This document shows positions 50,561 to 59,098 of a stretch of 64,000 nucleotides of DNA, piece after piece. The translations under genes were made by a program, and so were the position numbers. A model generated the notes under the pieces. The model ran no database searches. It was not told where the DNA came from and saw only the letters and a list, made by a program, of their open reading frames with translations. Location of the stretch: assembly GCA_026645575.1 (NCBI GenBank), contig JAPKMW010000005.1, positions 62,001-126,000 on the forward strand. Reading direction: 5' to 3'. How positions within the stretch are numbered: the first letter of the stretch is position 1; each line of letters begins with the position of its first letter. Source of the DNA: Caldilineaceae bacterium. GTDB lineage: Bacteria; Chloroflexota; Anaerolineae; Caldilineales; Caldilineaceae.

Positions 50561-51100
50561 ATGACGACATCTATATTCACACCTTCTTCAACCGCTCAGA
50601 CTTCCACTACCCCAACAGATGAAAGCGATACGCTTGCACCAGAAGTGACGCTTAGCCAAGAAGAGGCAGCGTTGTTGAATGATCTGCTACAGATGAATCT
50701 AGATAGCCAGAATGGCTATGAAACTGCCGCCGAAGCACTCAAAAATCAGGAGTATGCACTCCGGTTTCACCAGTTCGCTCAGGAACGGAAAGCGAATGCC
50801 GATGAATTGACCGACTTACTGCGCACACACGGGTATCGGGCCAGCAAGAGTGGTACACTATCGGGGTTATTCCATCAAGGCTGGCTGAATTTGGAATCAC
50901 TCTTGGCAGCCGGTGATGAGGCGCTTCTGGCTGAGTGTGAACGCGTGGACGCCCTTATCCTGGCGGCTTATCAAAATGTTATGGGCAAAAGTGGCGATGC
51001 GGAAGTAACCAAGCTGTTGCGCCGTCAATTTACCGTAATTCGCGACGCACGCAACTACAATAAAAACCTTCATGATGCTCTGCAACAGGCGTCACGGTAG
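50561..51100 (+). CDS. DUF2383-type four-helix protein
   Basis: A 179-residue ferritin-like helical protein. The helices ALLNDLLQMNLDSQNGYETA, ALRFHQFAQERKANADELTD and GYRASKSGTLSGLFHQGWLN match the PA2169/DUF2383 family, whose members are stress-linked and of unknown function. ATG 50561 has AGGAG nine bases upstream; the ATG at 50555 is only 3 bases from it and is disfavoured. The protein is a relative of the first part of the minus-strand gene 47426-48403. A 23-bp perfect hairpin follows. Confidence 0.8.
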   Translation: MTTSIFTPSSTAQTSTTPTDESDTLAPEVTLSQEEAALLNDLLQMNLDSQNGYETAAEALKNQEYALRFHQFAQERKANADELTDLLRTHGYRASKSGTLSGLFHQGWLNLESLLAAGDEALLAECERVDALILAAYQNVMGKSGDAEVTKLLRRQFTVIRDARNYNKNLHDALQQASR

Positions 51101-51120
51101 AAAAGGCTTTTGGTTTCCGT

Positions 51121-51172
51121 TCTACACAAAGCAGTCCGACTTTGGGTACAAAGTCGGACTGCTTTGTGTAGA
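51121..51172. repeat. Perfect 23-bp inverted repeat between tandem genes
   Basis: Arms 51121-51143 and 51150-51172 (TCTACACAAAGCAGTCCGAC...) match exactly around GGGTAC. It starts 20 bases after the DUF2383 stop and ends 28 bases before the permease start. Confidence 0.88.
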
Positions 51173-51200
51173 GAACACCCGTTGATGGAGTACAAACCCA

Positions 51201-52973
51201 ATGTCTGACCATTTGCTTGTCGCCCTTGTTCTTGGCCTTGCCCTGATCTTATTTATTTGGGAACGCTGGCGCTATGATCTAGTGGCCATTGCTGCCCTGT
51301 TAGCTGTCACCCTGTTGGGCATTGTACCGGCCGACGAAGCCTTTCTCGGCTTTGGCCACCCGGCAGTCATTACCGTGGCCGGGGTTCTGGTGATTAGTCG
51401 CGCCCTGATCAATTCCGGCGCCATTGATCTACTAGCGCAACGGATGATGCGCGTTAGTGAGCGGACGACGCTCCAAGTTGGCGCCTTAAGCAGCGTCAGC
51501 GCCTTCTGTTCAGCCGTGATGAATAATGTAGCCGCCACCGCCCTGCTATTGCCGCTGGGCATTCAAATGGCGCGCAAGGCTGGCCGATCCCCCTCCTTAC
51601 TGCTTATGCCCCTGGCCTATAGTTCCTTGCTAGGCGGGATGTTGACCCTGATCGGCACGCCCCCCAACATTATTATTGCCACCTATCGTGCGGAAACTGG
51701 CGCCGGTTCTTTTGGAATGTTCGACTTTACACCGGTCGGGTTCGGGGTGGTCGTCATCAATGTTCTCTATCTGACATTCATCGGCTGGCGCCTTGTGCCG
51801 GAGCGGAAAGGGCAAGCCTCACGCGAGGCGCTTTTTCAAATCAAAGATTACTTGACCGAAGTGCGGGTGCCAGTCGGTTCCCCGCTGAACGGTCAGCGCT
51901 TGCGTGACATTACGGCCTTTGCCGACGGTGACGTGATTGTGATGGGGCTGGAACGGGGCAAGCGCCAATTCTTTGGTTCGACCGGTTACACCATACTGCA
52001 AGAGAATGATATTTTGCTGGTGCGGGCGGATGCGGATCTGCTCAAAACGTTGTTGAATGAAACCAGCTTTGAACTGGTGGGTAATGAATCGCTGGGGGAA
52101 CTGACGGCGGCGACAGACGAGATCAATGTATGGGAAGCGGTAGTAACACCCCAATCGCCGCTCGTGGGGCGCACGGTGCGTGATTTACGCCTACGGCAAC
52201 AGCACAATGTCAATGTGTTGGCGGTAGCGCGTCGAGACGCTTCGCTGCGCCAGCGTATTCGCAGTGTGCGCTTTGAGGCAGGTGATGTGCTGCTGCTGCA
52301 AGGCCCGAATGAAGGTCTCTATGAAACGCTGGCGGCGCTGGATTGTTTACCCCTGGCGGAACGCAATCTGCGTATCGGGCAGACGCGACGTATTCTGTTA
52401 GCTGTCGGCATCTTTGCGGCAGCGATCATCGCCACAGCAACCGGGTTGATTGCCTTGCAGGTCGCCATTGTCATGGCCGCAATCGCGATGATTCTTACCG
52501 GGCTAATCTCCTTGCGCGACGCCTATGATAGCATTGAATGGCCCATCATCGTCCTGTTAGGGGCGATGATCCCGGTGGCCGATGCGCTGGAACGCACCGG
52601 TGGCGCCGAATGGATCGCCAGCCAGTTGCTGGCGGTTGCCGGCAATGCCCCTCCTGTGGTGGCGCTGGGTGTCGTGCTGGTGGGCAGTATGATTCTGACA
52701 CCATTGGTTAACAATGCCGCAGCGGCATTGCTTATGGCGCCAATTGCCGTCAGCCTTGCCCACGGGTTACAGGTCTCCCCCGATGCTTTCTTGATGGCGG
52801 CGGCAGTTGGCGTCTCTTGTGATTTTCTCACGCCGATTGGACATCAGTCAAACACATTGGTGATGGGACCGGGCGGCTACAAATTTAGCGATTACGCCCG
52901 CGTCGGCCTACCGATTGAACTGTTGGTGATCGTGACGGCGCTTCCGCTACTACTGTTCTTTTGGCCGTTGTAG
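51201..52973 (+). CDS. SLC13/DASS-family permease with two RCK_C domains
   Basis: A 590-residue inner-membrane transporter for sulfate, phosphate or dicarboxylates. N-terminal membrane half (about 1-200) includes GHPAVITVAGVLVISRALIN and LIGTPPNIIIATYRAETGAG, the DASS S/T-N-T-like loop. Two RCK_C/TrkA_C domains follow at about 215-290 (VPVGSPLNGQRLRDITAFAD) and 315-390 (TPQSPLVGRTVRDLRLRQQH); they usually bind ligand and gate the channel. The second membrane half ends with HQSNTLVMGPGGYKFSDYAR. The ion cannot be told; sulfate and organic anions are typical. Confidence 0.92.
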   Translation: MSDHLLVALVLGLALILFIWERWRYDLVAIAALLAVTLLGIVPADEAFLGFGHPAVITVAGVLVISRALINSGAIDLLAQRMMRVSERTTLQVGALSSVSAFCSAVMNNVAATALLLPLGIQMARKAGRSPSLLLMPLAYSSLLGGMLTLIGTPPNIIIATYRAETGAGSFGMFDFTPVGFGVVVINVLYLTFIGWRLVPERKGQASREALFQIKDYLTEVRVPVGSPLNGQRLRDITAFADGDVIVMGLERGKRQFFGSTGYTILQENDILLVRADADLLKTLLNETSFELVGNESLGELTAATDEINVWEAVVTPQSPLVGRTVRDLRLRQQHNVNVLAVARRDASLRQRIRSVRFEAGDVLLLQGPNEGLYETLAALDCLPLAERNLRIGQTRRILLAVGIFAAAIIATATGLIALQVAIVMAAIAMILTGLISLRDAYDSIEWPIIVLLGAMIPVADALERTGGAEWIASQLLAVAGNAPPVVALGVVLVGSMILTPLVNNAAAALLMAPIAVSLAHGLQVSPDAFLMAAAVGVSCDFLTPIGHQSNTLVMGPGGYKFSDYARVGLPIELLVIVTALPLLLFFWPL

Positions 52974-52996
52974 GTGAGCACTCGCGGATTGGATCG

Positions 52997-53043
52997 TTGG
53001 TAGGTTCGTTGGTTTCGCCAGGTTCAACCAACGAACCTACCAA
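52997..53043. repeat. Perfect 18-bp inverted repeat, GTTCGTTGGTT family
   Basis: Arms 52997-53014 and 53026-53043 (TTGGTAGGTTCGTTGGTT) with loop TCGCCAGGTTC, nearly the loop of 5866-5920. It lies between convergent genes. Confidence 0.88.
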
Positions 53044-53120
53044 TGTCAGTAGTCCAGAGTAATGTAGTCCAGAGTCGCTCTATTGTTACCTTGGCTACGT
53101 TGCGGTCTACGGAATATTCT

Positions 53121-53723
53121 TTATAGCGGCAGTGCATAGAGATACCAATAAGGATCTTCCGGGTAGACGCTTTGGGTTTCGGCGGGCCAGATGAAGTCGG
53201 TACGGTGGGTGACTTGGCGTAGGCGTTTATCGATCCGTTCAACCCGTGTAGCGACATCAATCGCCATCTCACGGTCTAAGGCTTTCATCAATTCTTCAAT
53301 ACGTTGGCGATTACGCATTTCGGCAGGGAAGTTGTCGATGCAGCCGGCTTTGCCCTTTTCACAATCATGCAAGAACCAGTTGATGCGATTGAGGCGCGCC
53401 ATGATCTCATAGACCATCAGATCTTGAAAGCAGGGGAGAAACTGTTTCTGTGTGTCAGTGACTGTTTGAAAAATGGCGTCGAGTTGGCGATTTTGTTCGG
53501 GCGTCAGGTGCAAACGCTGGGCGTGGAGCGTATTAAGAATCGTGAGCAATTCGCCAATAGACATGGTTACGCGCTCAAACCCGTGGGCGCACCGTATCAT
53601 AACGATCCGGTAGAGGTTGCCTTCGATCAGATAATATTCCAGCGCATTTGCCATCGCCGTTGCCGTCGTTAATACACCATCGATTTCTTTCAGTTCCTGT
53701 TTATCGCGAATAGCCACCACCAT
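53121..53723 (-). CDS. Uncharacterised helical protein
   Basis: A 200-residue soluble protein with no membrane segment. It appears all-helical: ELLTILNTLHAQRLHLTPEQ, RQLDAIFQTVTDTQKQFLPC, VYEIMARLNRINWFLHDCEK, then MRNRQRIEELMKALDREMAI. No family or motif was recognised. AAGGAG precedes ATG 53723 with a long spacing. It is convergent with the SLC13 permease and has no operon partner. Confidence 0.6.
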   Translation of the reverse strand: MVVAIRDKQELKEIDGVLTTATAMANALEYYLIEGNLYRIVMIRCAHGFERVTMSIGELLTILNTLHAQRLHLTPEQNRQLDAIFQTVTDTQKQFLPCFQDLMVYEIMARLNRINWFLHDCEKGKAGCIDNFPAEMRNRQRIEELMKALDREMAIDVATRVERIDKRLRQVTHRTDFIWPAETQSVYPEDPYWYLYALPL

Positions 53724-53894
53724 CCGTTATTACTCCTTGGGCCAACCGGGTGCTTTGCCTGCCGTAGCATACCAAAGCGAACCAACAATCACGATAGGTC
53801 GTGGTATACAATCGATGTATAAAAAAGGTACAAATTGCATTTTGGCAGAGTCGAAATTTGTACAGTTGGAAAACACTGTTTATAATACCAGTTA

Positions 53895-53972
53895 TCCGGT
53901 GAATGTATTTGCAGTGCGGCTAATAACCGCTTCGGGGGAACTGCAAATACATTCATCGGATGTTTTTTCTCC
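53895..53972 (+). terminator. Hairpin with following T-run in an intergenic region
   Basis: Arms 53895-53914 and 53941-53960 (TCCGGTGAATGTATTTGCAG) pair with one mismatch around a 26-base loop and are followed by TGTTTTTTCT. It lies in the 324-bp gap between two minus-strand genes, so no known plus-strand transcript uses it. Upstream of it, GTACAAATT/AATTTGTAC arms (53828-53863) form another weak hairpin. Confidence 0.6.
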
Positions 53973-54047
53973 ACTACTGCTTCTCAATAACAACCCAACC
54001 ATTGTGCGCATAATTTTTTTACCATCAAGACGCTACTGCTTGTTGTG

Positions 54048-54791
54048 TTAGTGACAAATAGTCGTATGCCAGCCACAGCCGGCTACAACCAGCGCTGCGG
54101 CGTAACCGGCGGGGCAAGGAAGATCACACAGCGTCCAGCGGGCAGCTTCTTGAGGATTATCACGGGTGGCTAATAATCGGGGCGGCTGATCGGCCTGTAT
54201 AGATACATCAAACTGGTCGAGAGCGAGAGACAATCCCATGCCACGCGCTTTGATATACGCTTCTTTGCGCGTCCACCCCCGGTAGAAGGCCGGCAACTGT
54301 TCCGCCGCCGGTAGTGTTGCCAGCACCTGCTGTTCATACGGTGAAAAGACGTGGGGCGCCAGGTCGCGCCAGGCCAGGTCAGCTTTCATCCATTCAATGT
54401 CGATACCTAACGGACGCTGCCGGGCGAAGGCATAGAGTGCAACCTCGCCGCTGTGCGAGAGGTTGAAATGCAGGGGCGGCGCCCCGTTGACCGGCGCTAG
54501 TTCCGGTTTGCCATAGGGGTTGTAGACAAAAGCCACGTGCGTCGGCGCCACTTGCAAATAGCGGCCCAGCAGCAGACGCAAAACCCCGCGCCCAACCGTG
54601 TAACGGCGCTGGTCTGTCGGAAAGTAGAAGCGGGCGGCTCGCTGCTGCTCCTCAGCGTTGAGCAAACCGTGCAGGTGGGCAAGCGTGGTTGCATCTTGTT
54701 CCAACATCACCTGCCAGACCTCTATGTTGTCGTCATTGAACGCAAAGTTATGGGAGTTGCGGGAGGTACGAAAAGGCCAAGGTCCAGTCAT
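54048..54791 (-). CDS. 4'-phosphopantetheinyl transferase (Sfp type)
   Basis: A 247-residue enzyme that moves phosphopantetheine from CoA to carrier proteins. Core motifs are LHFNLSHSGEVALYAF, GIDIEWMKADL (metal Asp/Glu) and FYRGWTRKEAYIKARGMGL (W-x-x-K-E-A-x-x-K). Sfp-type enzymes serve nonribosomal peptide and polyketide synthases, or act for fatty acid synthesis when AcpS is absent. No carrier protein or synthase is in the window. Length is normal. A TATAAT-like box (minus strand, 54844-54849) is 52 bases upstream. Confidence 0.92.
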   Translation of the reverse strand: MTGPWPFRTSRNSHNFAFNDDNIEVWQVMLEQDATTLAHLHGLLNAEEQQRAARFYFPTDQRRYTVGRGVLRLLLGRYLQVAPTHVAFVYNPYGKPELAPVNGAPPLHFNLSHSGEVALYAFARQRPLGIDIEWMKADLAWRDLAPHVFSPYEQQVLATLPAAEQLPAFYRGWTRKEAYIKARGMGLSLALDQFDVSIQADQPPRLLATRDNPQEAARWTLCDLPCPAGYAAALVVAGCGWHTTICH

Positions 54792-55761
54792 CGATTCCCC
54801 ATCTTCCTTCGAGCTTTAAGCAGTAAGGCTGTTTACCGCCTCTATTATAGCACCATTTGAAAATTTGTGTTGTATGTCTCTCTTTCCCTACAACCCGCCC
54901 TTTCCCTGCTACAATCATCGTAGCAAGCCCGAAGATTGGGATTGCATCAACTCTATACCGAGAAGCCACCCAAAGGCTCGGCTAACAACTTTGGTTTGCA
55001 ATCCTTTCAACACTGGGCCGTCCTGATCAAGCCAAAGCAGCGCATGAGTTGGGAAAAGGAGTTTCCAGCAGGGGTGAAGCAAGCAAATCATCATACATTT
55101 GGATCTTTACCTTTTCCACAGAGATGGCTTTGGCGTTCTAGCATGCTCTTTCAAGAATTGTTCCTTCTTATTTATAATAATTATAACCGTATTCGTAATA
55201 GGGGCTGTGGAATTGGGGATAACTTTTCTTAGTCAAGATCATACCCCTAGAGTTAGTGGGCCTATTATGGTGCAATACTGGATAAAGGCCATAGGTACAG
55301 GAAAAGTTGGGGCTTGTTTGCCGATAAGTTTTGGGACAAATCAGGATAGATGTTGACAAATTGATCGCTAATGGTTCATTATACCTATATCTAGGGAACT
55401 TTACAGCGGCAGGTACTAGATTGGGGAAAGAGAGGAAAAATTGGTAGAACAATTATCCATAGTTATCCTCCGAAAAACAAGGGTTATCCCCAGGCTTTTC
55501 CCCAAAGAGTGTCGTCCATCATTTGCATTACCGGATTTTCGGTTAAAAAACCCGCAATTTATCTGAGGAAATTGTAATAGAAACCTGCTACAATGGGTTG
55601 GCTGTCTTATTAAGTTGGTTAGCGACCATCCTATATTCGTAGGATAGCGCCTTACCAGATCAGTACAGCATTTTGTGATCAACTAATCGGAGCAATGGCC
55701 AGTCGCTTTCATTACTGATAGATAAGCCAGGGCGTACTATTTTAGCTTGTTGGAGAAGGGT
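54792..55761. other. AT-rich 970-bp gap with DnaA-box-like sites, no gene
   Basis: The largest non-coding stretch in the window, between divergent genes. Short frames of 60-98 codons occur (for example 54936-55232) but none has a ribosome site or protein-like composition. TTATCC-type nonamers are clustered at 55214-55222 (minus strand) and 55453-55492. No RNA gene was recognised. Confidence 0.5.
55453..55492 (+). promoter_or_regulatory. Cluster of three DnaA-box-like nonamers
   Basis: TTATCCATA (55453-55461), TTATCCTCC (55463-55471) and TTATCCCCA (55484-55492) run in the same direction, spaced 10 and 21 bp apart, about one and two helix turns. TTATCCCCA occurs also on the other strand at 55214-55222. 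The consensus DnaA box is TTATCCACA. The third site matches with one change, the middle one poorly. They could be DnaA titration or regulatory sites. Confidence 0.35.
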
Positions 55762-56427
55762 ATGAATGAACGGATTCGTGTTTTAATTGCTGATGATCAT
55801 CATGTGGTGCGTGGCGGCATCCGCGCCTTACTGGAAACAGAAGAAGATATTGATGTCATTGACGAAGCGGCGGATGGTGTTGAAACGGTTCTCAAGACCC
55901 GTTCGCTTAACCCTGACGTCATTCTCATGGACTTGATGATGCCGCGCAAGACTGGGATTGAAGCCATTGAAGAGATCAAACAAGAAGATCCAGATGCCCG
56001 TATCCTGGTTTTGACAAGTTATTCTGATGATGAAAAGGTCTTTGCTGCCATCAAAGCCGGTGCTCTAGGTTATCTACTCAAGGAAACCTCGACTAAAGAG
56101 TTATTACAGGCAATTCATGATGTCTACCGAGGGGAATCGTCATTGCACCCGGCAATTGCGCGCAAGTTGATTCGTGAGTTGAATCGTCCATCCAATCTGC
56201 CGCCTGCCGACGAACCGTTAACTGAACGAGAGATTGAAGTATTGATCTTTGTCGCCCGCGGCTACTCAAATCAAGACATTGCCAACGCGCTCTTTATCAG
56301 TGAACGCACGGTGCGTACCCATGTGAGCAACATTCTGAGCAAGTTACATCTGGCTAATCGAACACAGGCAGCGCTCTATGCCCTCAAGGAGGGGTTAACC
56401 AATTTGGAAGAGGCCAGCAAGTGGTAA
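55762..56427 (+). CDS. NarL/FixJ-type response regulator
   Basis: A 221-residue two-domain regulator. The receiver domain has the acidic pair in RVLIADDHHVVRGG, the phosphorylated Asp in VILMDLMMP, and Lys in LKETSTKELL. The C-terminal LuxR-type helix-turn-helix reads LTEREIEVLIFVARGYSNQD and SERTVRTHVSNILSKLHL. ATG 55762 has GGAG 6 bases upstream and is preferred to an in-frame start at 55747. No histidine kinase is adjacent, so it is an orphan here; an OmpR-type regulator follows 270 bp downstream in the same direction. Confidence 0.93.
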   Translation: MNERIRVLIADDHHVVRGGIRALLETEEDIDVIDEAADGVETVLKTRSLNPDVILMDLMMPRKTGIEAIEEIKQEDPDARILVLTSYSDDEKVFAAIKAGALGYLLKETSTKELLQAIHDVYRGESSLHPAIARKLIRELNRPSNLPPADEPLTEREIEVLIFVARGYSNQDIANALFISERTVRTHVSNILSKLHLANRTQAALYALKEGLTNLEEASKW

Positions 56428-56694
56428 AATAGAGGATTGCATAAATATCTGGTAATGGCCGTTGTCGTAAGTTTTACTATGGTATTACAAGATGTTACAA
56501 TTCTTTATTTGAAACCCTAACGAGAAACGTGTGTCACATCTCTATAATCTGTCGTATGGTGAGTACTTATTCGCGCTTCTTTTGTTGTAATCAATATTCA
56601 TCGTTTTGCAGATGCTCGAACACCATTCGTCATGTAAGAATAAGTTATAGAAAAATTACGTGATGTCGACATGCGTGTGATTGGAGGCGAACCA

Positions 56695-57606
56695 TTGAAC
56701 CCTCAGTTAACTAGTCCTGCTCATAGAGAAAAGCGTACTGCGTCGCCGAGCGAAACCGCCGTCAGCAGCGCTGCCACCAAAGTGGATGACAAGATCAACA
56801 TCCTGGTGGCTGACGATGAAAAGATGATGCTCCAATTGCTTTCCATGTCGTTGCAACGGCTTGGCTACCACGTAGTCACTGCTGAAAATGGCCTGGAAGC
56901 AGTTGAACTCTTTGACCGCCATCACTTTGACCTGGTGTTATTAGATGTTCTCATGCCCGGCATGGATGGTTTTACCGCCTGTGCCGAGATTCGCAAGCGC
57001 TCTGATATTCCCGTCGTCATGCTGACAGCCCTCAGTCGTCCCGATGATATTGTGCGTGGTCTGGAAATTGGCGCCGACAATTACATTGTCAAGCCTTTTA
57101 CCTTTAAAGAGGTGGAAGCCAAATTGCGTGCGATTCTACGCCGCACCAACTTTCAGAATAATCAATATGTCTTCCAAATCATTGAGCGAGGTGACATCCG
57201 CTTGAACAGCGAAGTGCATCAAGTCACTGTCGGTGGCATTGCCGTTGAGCTGACCGGCACCGAATTCCAATTACTGCACTTCCTCATGACCCATGCTGAT
57301 CAGACCGTGAGCAAAGAAGAATTGCTAGAAGCCGTCTGGGGGTATGATTCGACCGATGGTTCCAACTTGGTGGAAGTCGCCATCAGTCGTCTCCGCAAAA
57401 AGATCGAAAAAGATCCGGCCCGGCCCGATCGCCTGCTTACGGTGCGCGGTATCGGTTATCGTTTCGCCAGCGGCAAAGCCAGCAAAAGCGAAGCCGCCCT
57501 TGCCAGCCATAAAATGCAAACACCGCCGCCGACGCTTGCGCCCCATCGTCCGCCCATCACCATTAATGATGCGCTCGATAGCGAGAAGATGGTCGCCACT
57601 TTTTAA
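56695..57606 (+). CDS. OmpR/PhoB-type response regulator
   Basis: A 303-residue regulator. The receiver (about 28-145) has the acidic pair in NILVADDEKMM, phosphorylated Asp in LVLLDVLMPGMDG, Thr in VVMLTALSRP and Lys in YIVKPFTFKEVE. A winged helix (about 160-260) follows: VELTGTEFQLLHFLMTHADQ, NLVEVAISRLRKKIEKDP and VRGIGYRFASG. The last about 45 residues are a disordered, Ser/Pro-rich tail. TTG 56695 is 7 bases after GGAGG (56683-56687), better than ATG 56671. No histidine kinase is nearby; its sensor must be elsewhere. Confidence 0.93.
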   Translation: MNPQLTSPAHREKRTASPSETAVSSAATKVDDKINILVADDEKMMLQLLSMSLQRLGYHVVTAENGLEAVELFDRHHFDLVLLDVLMPGMDGFTACAEIRKRSDIPVVMLTALSRPDDIVRGLEIGADNYIVKPFTFKEVEAKLRAILRRTNFQNNQYVFQIIERGDIRLNSEVHQVTVGGIAVELTGTEFQLLHFLMTHADQTVSKEELLEAVWGYDSTDGSNLVEVAISRLRKKIEKDPARPDRLLTVRGIGYRFASGKASKSEAALASHKMQTPPPTLAPHRPPITINDALDSEKMVATF

Positions 57607-57679
57607 GGCACCAATCGGGAACGGTCATCTTTAGTTTCTTCCCGCACAGTTTTCCCTGTAAACAAGCACTTTTATGCGT

Positions 57680-57735
57680 CAGCTTACCTGATCTGTAACG
57701 AGAAGTAACAGATGCCAGGTAAGCTGAATTTTATT
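57680..57735 (+). terminator. Hairpin terminator after the OmpR-type regulator
   Basis: CAGCTTACCTG (57680-57690) pairs with CAGGTAAGCTG (57716-57726), extended inward by ATCTGT/ACAGAT. It is followed by AATTTTATTCTTT. It likely ends transcription from the regulator gene. The rest of the 301-bp gap to the HtrA gene holds no gene. Confidence 0.7.
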
Positions 57736-57907
57736 CTTTCTGCGCTTTCCCCTTGCTTGCCGAATTAACTTCGCTTCATGTTAGAATAGACCCATCGATT
57801 TGTTGCCGATGACAGCCTGTGGTAACTGCTTACTGGCGTTTCTTTGCTGGTATAGGATGGGATCTGTGTACAAAAACATTTGGATCATTCAAGGTCAACG
57901 TAGAATC

Positions 57908-59098
57908 ATGCTACGTTTTGTGTTGGTTGCGGTATTCCTGGCGTTACTGTGGCTGGCTGGCTGTCAACCGGGCCAGTTGCCTCAGTTCATCCCAGCCATG
58001 CGCACGCCGATGCTTGTGCCAACCTTTACGCCCACAACGGCGCCACTATCGGTTGCGGCGCCGTTTACCGAAGATCCAGCCTTTGTCGATGCCCAAGGGT
58101 TGGATATTGCTGAACGGCGCATTATCAATGTTTATGAGCGGGTGGCGCCGTCGGTGGTTAGCATCACTACCCAGGTATTGCGGCGTGGCTTTTTCTTCGA
58201 GGTGCCCGACGAAGGCGCCGGCTCCGGCTTTATTCTGGACCAAGCAGGCCATATTCTCACCAACTACCATGTCATTGATGGCGCACAGTCAATTGATGTC
58301 AGTATCAACGATGAATTTGTGGCGGCGGCAACGGTCGTTGGCATTGATCGGCGCAATGATATCGCCGTTCTCAAGGTGGAGGCGCCGGTAGAGATCTTGC
58401 GCCCCGTGGAACTGGGGAGTTCCGCAAATCTGCAAGTCGGTCAGCGCGCCATCGCCATCGGCAACCCCTTTGGACAATTTGGTCGCACGTTGACCATTGG
58501 GGTGATCAGTTCGTTGAACCGTACCATTGAAGGCTCCGACAACCGCACCATCACCGGCATCATCCAGACTGACGCCGCCATCAACCGGGGTAACTCCGGC
58601 GGGCCGCTGCTCGATTCGAGTGGACGGGTGATCGGCATTAACACCGCCATCTTCAGCCCGACCGGCACCAGCGCCGGCGTCGGTTTTGCCGTGCCGGTCG
58701 ATACAGTCAAGCGGCTGCTGCCCGATCTGCTGGCGCTGGGACGCTATCGCCATCCGTGGCTAGGGGTGCGCTATGCCTACGAGTTGACTCCCAGTCTCGC
58801 CAATGCGCTGGAACTTTCCAACGAACAGGGCTTGTTGATTGTCCAGTTGTATGACCGCAGCCCCTTAGCCCAGGCTGATGTGCGCGGCGCTCAACAGGAG
58901 CTCGTCGTGGGCAATCAACGGGTCTATGTGGGTGGCGATATTCTCATCGCGATTGATGGTCAGCCGGTGCAAACGCTGGATGGTATGGAGACGCTGCTGG
59001 AGGACAATTACACGGTTGGCGATTCGGCGATGGTGACATTGGTACGCGATGGACAGCCGTTTGATTTGACCGTTGAATTGGCGGAAGAACCAAACTAA
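57908..59098 (+). CDS. HtrA/DegP-like serine protease lipoprotein
   Basis: A 396-residue exported protease of the trypsin-like DegP/DegQ group, which degrades or refolds damaged envelope proteins. The N-terminus FVLVAVFLALLWLAGC is a lipoprotein signal with the lipobox LAGC. Catalytic His121 lies in ILTNYHVID, Asp151 in RRNDIAVLKV and Ser230 in NRGNSGGPLLDSSG. A PDZ domain covers about 300-390 (HPWLGVRYAYELTPSLANAL, GGDILIAIDGQPVQTLDGME). ATG 57908 is chosen as it starts directly before the signal; a longer frame to 57800 has no support. It ends exactly where the convergent homoserine dehydrogenase gene ends. Confidence 0.93.
   Translation: MLRFVLVAVFLALLWLAGCQPGQLPQFIPAMRTPMLVPTFTPTTAPLSVAAPFTEDPAFVDAQGLDIAERRIINVYERVAPSVVSITTQVLRRGFFFEVPDEGAGSGFILDQAGHILTNYHVIDGAQSIDVSINDEFVAAATVVGIDRRNDIAVLKVEAPVEILRPVELGSSANLQVGQRAIAIGNPFGQFGRTLTIGVISSLNRTIEGSDNRTITGIIQTDAAINRGNSGGPLLDSSGRVIGINTAIFSPTGTSAGVGFAVPVDTVKRLLPDLLALGRYRHPWLGVRYAYELTPSLANALELSNEQGLLIVQLYDRSPLAQADVRGAQQELVVGNQRVYVGGDILIAIDGQPVQTLDGMETLLEDNYTVGDSAMVTLVRDGQPFDLTVELAEEPN

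Noticed and set aside
54792..55761. Replication origin
   Set aside because: Only about three good DnaA-like boxes, no dnaA/dnaN nearby, and no skew information.
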